From NCBI GenBank assembly GCA_023634235.1, contig JAMKCF010000019.1:5087947-5151946 (forward strand): DNA of 64,000 nucleotides. The letters are read 5' to 3'. Position numbers and translations under genes: made by a program. Below are positions 57,601 to 64,000 of the stretch, in pieces. Below the pieces are notes generated by a model. The model had not been told where the DNA came from. It made no database searches and saw only the letters and a list, made by a program, of their open reading frames with translations. Origin of the DNA: Pisaster brevispinus. Its lineage: Eukaryota > Echinodermata > Asteroidea > Forcipulatida > Asteriidae. Position 1 is the stretch's first letter. Every line of letters begins with the position of its first letter.

Positions 57601-59448
57601 GTATGATGTCATTGTGGATGGTCTAAATGTATCGCACATAAACAGAACCAAATTTCCAAGCAAACTGGTAGGTCAAAAGATAACCATATAGTTCACAAAT
57701 ATCATCCTCACAACAAAATAATAACAATAACTTATATTTAACTCATTCCCTGAATTTTTCTCTGCTTCCTGTGTAGCATGCAACCGTTATAAGTAGCTAA
57801 TGTCCACCCAGTGACAAACATGCCTTTTTTTAGGTTGAAGTTGTACAAATGTATTTGAAATTGCAGTTGCGGCAGGTTGTAGTGTACTTGGCCCAAGAAT
57901 GCAATCTGAAGTGCCTGGTACTCGGCAGGCAGCACATGCTTCGTCCAAGTCAGATATGGAACCAACATCATATGGAGGTCATACAAGATGTCGCAGACTG
58001 TTTCTTCATGGAGAATGTGTAAGTTAGGAAGTGGCATAAGATCATAAGTAACCGAGTCAAATTGCATACATGCAAACCATATTTGTAAACTTTTGCTAGG
58101 GCTAACACCATGTATTCCGAGTTTTAAAACAAAATAAGGCTTTTTAAAGTTTGTTTTAAAATAAAAATGCACTTCATCACATCTTTTTGATGTCCTACAA
58201 TATGTCTCCATTGTCCACACTAAAATTGTTCTGATGACAAATTTTGTTTGCAAAATGTAATTTGTTTAATGTAAAAAAAAAAAAAAGAATTTGCCGTTTA
58301 CGTACTGCTTACCAACCAAAAGACCTATGGCATGTATGGTGTAAATGCAACAAATTGTTGATGGCTTCACAATTCGACCCTAGCAGAGACTTTCTCAAAG
58401 GTTCAATGCATATACCGATGCAAGTATTCACTAGTGTAACAAGTTCAAGTTACAACGCAGCAAATTGGCCAAAGCTTTACAATCAGCATTTTTCCTTTTG
58501 GACAGATCCGAGGATGACCCTTTCATGTTGTACGCTACCCTGCTAAGTGGACCCAAGGCTTGCTACATATCCAGGGACATGCTTCGAGACCACAAGGCCT
58601 TACTAGACCCACAAACTCATGTAGCATTCATGAAGTGGCAACGAGGTCATCAGATGTACCCACTGGTCTTCACCGAGGGAAAGGCACTATTCAAAGTGAG
58701 TGATTCTATTTTAAAGATGTGGCTTGTTACTGACCAATCAATAAATATCACACGTCATCATCCTGCAGAAAATTATCTCAGGATCTCAACAAGTTGGATG
58801 GCACTTACAGACCTCCGTAATATCATCCACTGTGGTTGGGAATGATAGATTAACTATGCCAGCCTGCGATATGATATCATGTGGTGAGTGCATCTACACA
58901 GTACTGTCAACCCTCCTACTGTCTGACCAATCAGTATTATCCACTGTGGTTTTGAATGATAAACTATGCCAGCCTGCATAATACCATGTGGTGAATGCAT
59001 CTATACAGTAAACAGTCAACCCTCCTACTATTTGACCATTCAGTATCATCCACTGTGGTTTTGAATGATAGATGCACTATTCCATCCTGCAATATGATAT
59101 GTGGTGAATACCTCGCACAGTGCACTGTCAACCTCCTACTATCTGACCATTTAATAGCATCCACAGTTGTAATAATAGATACTAACAGTGCCAGCCTGCA
59201 CAACAATATTATGTGGTATGGTGTGTTTATTGAAATATACATGTAGAGGATTTAAATGTACTCTTCCAAATGAAGTAATATTCCTATAGTAACTGAATGT
59301 TTTGTTTGTGCCCCTGCAGCCCAGGATTGTTCATGATACAGTGATACAATACAGCAACTCAACATGGCATATACCCTGTGACAATGGCAGCCCACGCTAC
59401 TCTTACCAAGTACCTCTAGATTGGCTGTGTGCAAAGCGAGTTAGATGA
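54607..59448 (+). CDS. PRORP: Mitochondrial RNase P catalytic subunit, complete six-exon gene
   Basis: PRORP cleaves 5' leaders from mitochondrial pre-tRNAs without an RNA subunit (with TRMT10C and SDR5C1 in animals). Exons 54607-55721, 56752-56890, 57518-57667, 57867-58018, 58506-58695, 59320-59448 give 624 residues (human 583). The start at 54607 was chosen because it follows a strong splice acceptor ending at 54586; an in-frame ATG at 54559 falls inside that acceptor. The N-terminus is basic and serine-rich, fitting a mitochondrial presequence, with a small tandem repeat ([11 protein letters not shown]). A pentatricopeptide region spans about 165-350. The NYN nuclease domain keeps the four metal-binding aspartates (D452 in IVDGLN, D522, D523 in SEDDPF, D543 in SRDMLRDH). 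The structural zinc site is C391, C394, H599 (WHIP) and C619 (WLC). It is divergent from PPP2R3C. Confidence 0.97.
58815..59220. repeat. ~110-bp satellite, second array (about 4 units) in PRORP intron 5
   Basis: ATCATCCACTGTGGTT, TGAATGATAGAT, TATGCCAGCCTGC, ATGATATCATGTGGTGA and CTGTCAACCCTCCTACTGTC repeat about four times, in the same order and orientation as the array at 3057-4196, but with more divergence between units. Confidence 0.9.
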
Positions 59449-60013
59449 ATCAGTGATAACATCCATGATAAAGAGATATAGATAGAAACAAAGGCCTAGT
59501 CTGATTTCAGCTATAGGTTGCTTACATTTTGTATTGAAATTACAACATAAATTTAAGTATTGTGAAAATTGCAGCTAAACAAGTTACAACATGTGCCTTT
59601 TTTTTCAAATTGATAAAATCATATGATGCAATCTCAATATGTCAGATTTGATGTTTTCATCCGGCTGTATACAAATAGTGCTTCCAGGAACTCTAGGCTC
59701 TGTGGCTATTTGGTAAATAATGGGAAATTCCTCAGCGCACACTAAATCGTCTTCAGTACGTACTATACCCATACCACCAATGTACCAATAGAAACCAGTG
59801 TACTATACCCATAGCAACGGTAGACTCTTGGTACCTAGACGTCTAGGCACAATAGATCCCTTGCATTGGCCGCCATCATTGATTTAAAACAATACATGCG
59901 TGTACGCGCTGCGTTCAACTCTCAGCCAATGATAGCTCTTCACATGTGCACGTTTTATCAGCAATGGTGTCCAGTGCAAGGGGTCCATATATGTATTGGG
60001 TATTATAAAACAA
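59449..60013. other. PRORP 3' flank
   Basis: No clear AATAAA within 500 bp of the PRORP stop codon was seen on the plus strand. The sequence near 59760-59830 has a short direct repeat (GTGTACTATACCCATA- and TACTATACCCATACC-type). The 91-codon frame starting at 59866 runs into the hairpin element at 60014 and is not called. Confidence 0.45.
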
Positions 60014-60173
60014 ACATTGACTGCTTTTACCCGTGCTATGGTTTAAACTACGACTCCCGAGGTGACCCCAGGAGCAATTTATTTTCCCTGGCTTCACCTC
60101 GAGAAAAGAGTGCACCAGGGATCACCTCCCCGGGGTCATAGTTTTAACCATAGCACTTGAAACAGTCAGTGTC
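60014..60173. mobile_element. Hairpin miniature element (~160 bp)
   Basis: CATTGACTGCTTTTACCCGT, GCTATGGTTTAAACTACGAC and CCCGAGGTGAC are mirrored by GTGATC/CACCTCCCCGGGG, GTCATAGTTTTAACCATAGC and ACTTGAAACAGTCAGTG. Arms are about 55 bp with scattered mismatches. A second, inner inverted repeat (CCAGGAGC ... CCCTGG) lies in the loop. Confidence 0.8.
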
Positions 60174-60818
60174 ACTTACGATCTTCATCTTCGAGTTTAA
60201 GGTGTTAAAAATATCCTAAAGAAATGTTCTATTAACAGCAAATTAATTATTCACACAAGGATTGGTTGTAAAATGGAATGTGAAAGGTCTTACAGTAAAC
60301 GTACCTCAAATACAAAATTGTTTCATTTTTGAATCGTTTCTTTTACTACTTTGGAGTGGGTTTAATAACAAAAGTTTAAGGCTTGACAAAAATGTTCTTT
60401 GGGTAGCTAAAATAAAACAATTTTTTTTAAATCACTTAAGTAGTGAGATACAATTAACTAAACAACATAAATCTTAAATCATTACTGTGATTAAGTTCAT
60501 TTTGTATCTATATTTCTTTAATGGATGCTTTTGAAAAAAAATATAGTTTAGAAAAGCAAAGTACAAATGCCATGTATGAACAAAAATAGTTAACCACATG
60601 AGGCCCCTAAAAAAGTACACACTTGTTATTATTATTGGTGATAAAGTCTACTTAAATATATTTTATTGTCATTGGATGCCTGAATGTAATTAAAAGTTAA
60701 TTTGTCACACCCTCTCCTCAGTCCTCAAAACCACATAAAGAACACTTTATATTAAAAAAATGTTTTGGTGTGATAAGTGATTGTGAATAATTTATAGTCG
60801 AGGGAGGGTTTAAATACA

Positions 60819-61199
60819 TTAAAGGGAGAGTATACCTTTAGTAATTGCTCCAAAAATTAATGACCATAAAAATTTACTTGATAAAGAGCACTGGGGAGCT
60901 GTTGATAATATAAAAAAATTGTTAGAAGCGATACACTTTTAAGTTATGCAGTTTTAGAGAAATAGGTAATTTTTCACATAAAAATGTTAATCTGAGAAAA
61001 GCTTCAGGCATGAAGCCTAAGAAAGGCTTCGGGCATCTGAAAACACACAATTTTATGCAACAAGGGTGGGGTTTTTCTTTCATTATTTTTTTGCAATTTC
61101 GAAAAATTTTCACAGGTTTGTTATTTTAAGCACATGTTGGGATAAACCAAGTGAGGATACTGGTCTCTGACAATTACCAAAAGTATACCCTGCCTTTAA
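60819..61199. mobile_element. TTAA-flanked MITE (piggyBac-like ends)
   Basis: Both ends read TTAAAGG(G/C)AG(A/G)GTATAC-type inward and are bounded by TTAA, the piggyBac target-site signature. The interior has AGCACTGGGGAGCTGTTGAT, CATCTGAAAACACACAATTT, CAACAAGGGTG and TTTCACAGGTTTGTTATTTT, a layout I recall from abundant echinoderm elements. No transposase. Confidence 0.8.
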
Positions 61200-64000
61200 G
61201 TACAGGAAAGATTTGAAAATTGGATTTGTATCACTGAAGTATAAATCTGAATTCTGGAGGAAAGACCTTGTGAAAAGAGCACTTCCATCAGATATCAAAA
61301 TGAACATTGGAACACATTTATTATGGCCACCAAAGGCTGAAATCTGGACACAACATTGATAAGATTAAACATATTAATGTTCTCAGATTTACACACAACT
61401 TGGGCCTCTATGTGGGAAAATTCCCCCAAAGTTAAATATTTTTGCAAGAAATGCTATGATGTTTTGACATGTTTGACAAATGAGAAAAACAATAAATTTT
61501 TGATTTTGTGAATCTGAAAATCTGTCTTGATTACAGTGATTGGAGTTTTCACTATTTTCTTGCGACTCCGATATACAACTGATTTGAGCTCTGGCCACAG
61601 CATTCGAGAACGGACACCAACTCTCACCTGAGAAACAATTTATGCATGATCGGATCTTTTCTCAGGTTCAAATGTTTTCATTGATTTCTGATCAACGGGG
61701 GTATTTCAGATGAAATAATTTTGCCGGATGCTTATTACCATTACCATCTTTACACAAATAAGCTTACGGATAAAAATTACAAACCTTTTTTGGGGGGTGG
61801 GGGGTCATTACCAAATGATGATCTTACCTTTAAAGGAAAAAATACATAACAGTTAAACAAACTGATCAAAACTTAAAGGGACTCTAATTTGGGTGGGACC
61901 ATTTTCCCTACCCAATACCTAGTATAAGGAAGCTGCATACTTAAAGATAAATATATTTGTTTAAATGTGTTTATTATGTGTACCATGTATTGCCTATTAA
62001 ACTGCATAACTCCTCCCAGTGTAGCATGGGACATATTGGTCTTATAGATACGCTGAGAACAGCTCTTGCAAGTTTGACCTTTGAACTAAAATATTGACTA
62101 GACAAAACAACATCATGACTAGCCTGAACATCTGATGTCACACTTTGAGGCTTGTGAATAATGCCAGATACCAGCCTTGAGCGCCTGGCTGGAACCTGTC
62201 AGATGTACCTTTGACCTTGCATTTACTCCACATGGAGATTCAGTCAATTCACACGTATAGCACACATATTGAATAGATTTTTATACACATCGGTGTAAGG
62301 CCAAAAACAAATTAAAGCAACCATATTATTACATAATGAATAAAACAATTCATGAATGTACAAACATTATGTACACGCTGCATGCAGATGACCAACTACA
62401 TCACCTCAGACCAATCATAAAACTGATATGGAAAGCTTACGTCACTGCACGTTTATCCAATGAAATCTACTGTATGTACAGTATCCAATGAAAGCATTGT
62501 GCCTGTAAGACCAGTGCCTGTCTTTATCCTTGCAGACAAAGACAGGGGACCAGTCGACATCATGAGTTAGTGGCGCACCCTGGAAATATCTTTTGGAGGG
62601 GGAGAGAATAGTTGGTCTTCAAGGGGGTGAGTTTTTAATTGCACTTGCCCAAGTATAGACCAAGCAAGTCTCATGCATATTCAAACACTGTGGGTACCTT
62701 GGGTTCCAATGTACATTGCTTTAATGTGTGAAGGAAACAAAATCACACACCTTTATGGGTCTCCCCATTTGAGTACACACAAAACTTGCAGTCTTCCACT
62801 TGTACGTTTGGGGGATATTTCTTCTGTTTCTACTCTGTAACTCCTTTCGTGACCTTACTGTAGACTTAAATAGGTAACTCAACTACCTACGTGTTTCACA
62901 CACAAGTTATAAATCAGGTTATTTCTGCTGTGAAACATTGTTTTCTAAAAAATATAGCTTTTCTTAAATACTTATAAATCAATACATCTATGAAGCTACA
63001 AAAAAATGTTTAAACAAATATCAAGTATAAACTATACATACTAATGAAAGAACTACTGCACTCTTGATACTTCATGTAAGAAAATAAACTTTGATTGCTG
63101 AACATGCAAAATTATAAACACAAATGAAACCAAGTACATGTACATGTGAACATGTCTACCCATTGGAAACCGAGGACTTAAAAAAAGGGATCCAGGTTTT
63201 TCGATAAAGCTCAGACAATCTCGCTTCACTTTTGTGTAAAAAACCAATGGAGACGTCACTAAAAACAAAAGTCCAAACAATGGGAGAACAAAGAGAAGTC
63301 CTTGATTTACCAGGTCGCCAATTGTTTGTGTATACCTGATAGAAATTATCACACATACACGTATGACAGAAAAAGCATTAGCTAATATTATTATTAGTCT
63401 TTTAGCCTTTGAGAAAAGACTCTGCTAGGGTGAAAACGACAGGCCACTTACTATTTTGTTGCAATATTATTATTATTAAAAATGTAACATTCTTGTCATG
63501 AAACCAAGGAATCCCCAAAATGCCCTCCATTGTAACACTTAGGCCTGACGATTCCATACTGTGTGTGCTTCTTGTTTTGTCATTTACAGCTAGCCTTTGA
63601 GAAAGACTGCTTGGGCCTTGACAACATTTTGCATACTGTAACTGTATTTCAAGGATTTTGCCGATGCTGTTCCTATTAAACTCTAAGTTAAACCCTGTGA
63701 GTGACTCTTTCATAGTTAGATACTTTATGCCACTGGGGTTTGGTGGCTGCAGGACTGTCCTTCAAAACATTAACAATGGATAGCGGCAGGGGTACGAAGA
63801 TCCAATAACCAAACAAAACACTGCAATCCCAGTTTATGATATAATAGTACTTTTAAACAAGTATTAAAATAATGAAAAATGTGAAGGCCTTTTCGTGTTT
63901 CTTTCTTAACAATTTCATCTTGTAAAGAAACTCAATGAATAAAAGAATTAAAGGTTTGGAATATAACAACTGCAATTAAACTTGTTCAACTTATAAACCA
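61200..64000. other. Right flank, no recognised gene
   Basis: Contains a dispersed repeat at 61620-61835 (shared with 39130-39480), two nearby CCAAT boxes (TATCCAATGAAA at 62456 and GTATCCAATGAAAG at 62481) beside TTACGTCAC (62439), and ATT microsatellite near 63390-63480. A minus-strand frame at 63053-63352 is hydrophobic and follows a weak acceptor, but no family is recognised. The human neighbour PSMA6 is not seen here. Confidence 0.45.

Noticed and set aside
57738..58253. 171-codon minus-strand ORF
   Set aside because: It is antisense to PRORP exon 4 and its introns; the plus-strand exon is certain from phase and homology.
1..64000. CRISPR array, prokaryotic operon or phage-like content
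   Set aside because: Intron-split genes, poly(A) signals, SINEs and MITEs show eukaryotic nuclear DNA; the regular repeats at 3057 and 16960 have no repeat-spacer structure.

Overview
The window is animal nuclear DNA. Coding sequence is split into short exons with GT..AG introns of about 0.2 to 15 kb, AT-rich non-coding DNA, and many short inverted-repeat elements, tRNA-derived SINEs and tandem repeats. The repeat families (starfish-like 'GGGCCCAATTTCATAGAGC' inverted repeats, a SINE whose body carries the AGCAAGACACTTAACCAT-type core, and TTAA-flanked miniature elements) and the quality of the protein matches point to an invertebrate deuterostome. An echinoderm, perhaps a sea star, is my best guess; this is inference from repeat style and not a species call.

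Layout. (1) 364-12513, plus strand: the last 13 exons of a metastasis-associated (MTA) gene, a NuRD chromatin-remodelling subunit; its first exons lie upstream of the window. (2) 12714-23619: about 11 kb without a recognisable gene. It holds inverted-repeat elements, a striking tandem array of 142-bp units that each contain a tRNA-Gln-like sequence (about 16960-19000), and a palindromic TCTCGCGAGA site near 20703. (3) 23620-53315, minus strand: a complete 12-exon PPP2R3C gene (PP2A regulatory subunit B'' gamma, 455 residues). Its first intron is about 14.6 kb and hosts two other genes: an intact two-exon rhodopsin-class GPCR on the opposite strand (41560-44319) and, on the same strand, exons of a divergent MADS-box protein (about 47344-50883). 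(4) 53316-54606: the divergent promoter region between PPP2R3C and PRORP, with a G-rich 15-bp minisatellite. (5) 54607-59448, plus strand: a complete six-exon PRORP gene (protein-only mitochondrial RNase P nuclease, 624 residues). (6) 59449-64000: gene-poor flank with miniature elements.

PPP2R3C and PRORP are also head-to-head neighbours in human (chr14q13), so this junction looks like an old conserved linkage. The main biological surprise is the nested MADS-box-like gene: its DNA-binding core aligns without gaps to SRF over about 42 residues but is strongly diverged, so it is neither ordinary SRF nor MEF2. Other points of interest are a C2H2 zinc finger in MTA that I do not recall in human MTA1-3, triplicated copies of a PPP2R3C 3' splice site inside its own intron, a recent direct duplication that brackets one PPP2R3C exon, and one 110-bp satellite family present in introns of both MTA and PRORP.

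All exon boundaries were set by hand from splice consensus, reading-frame continuity and remembered human orthologues; no alignment or search was run.
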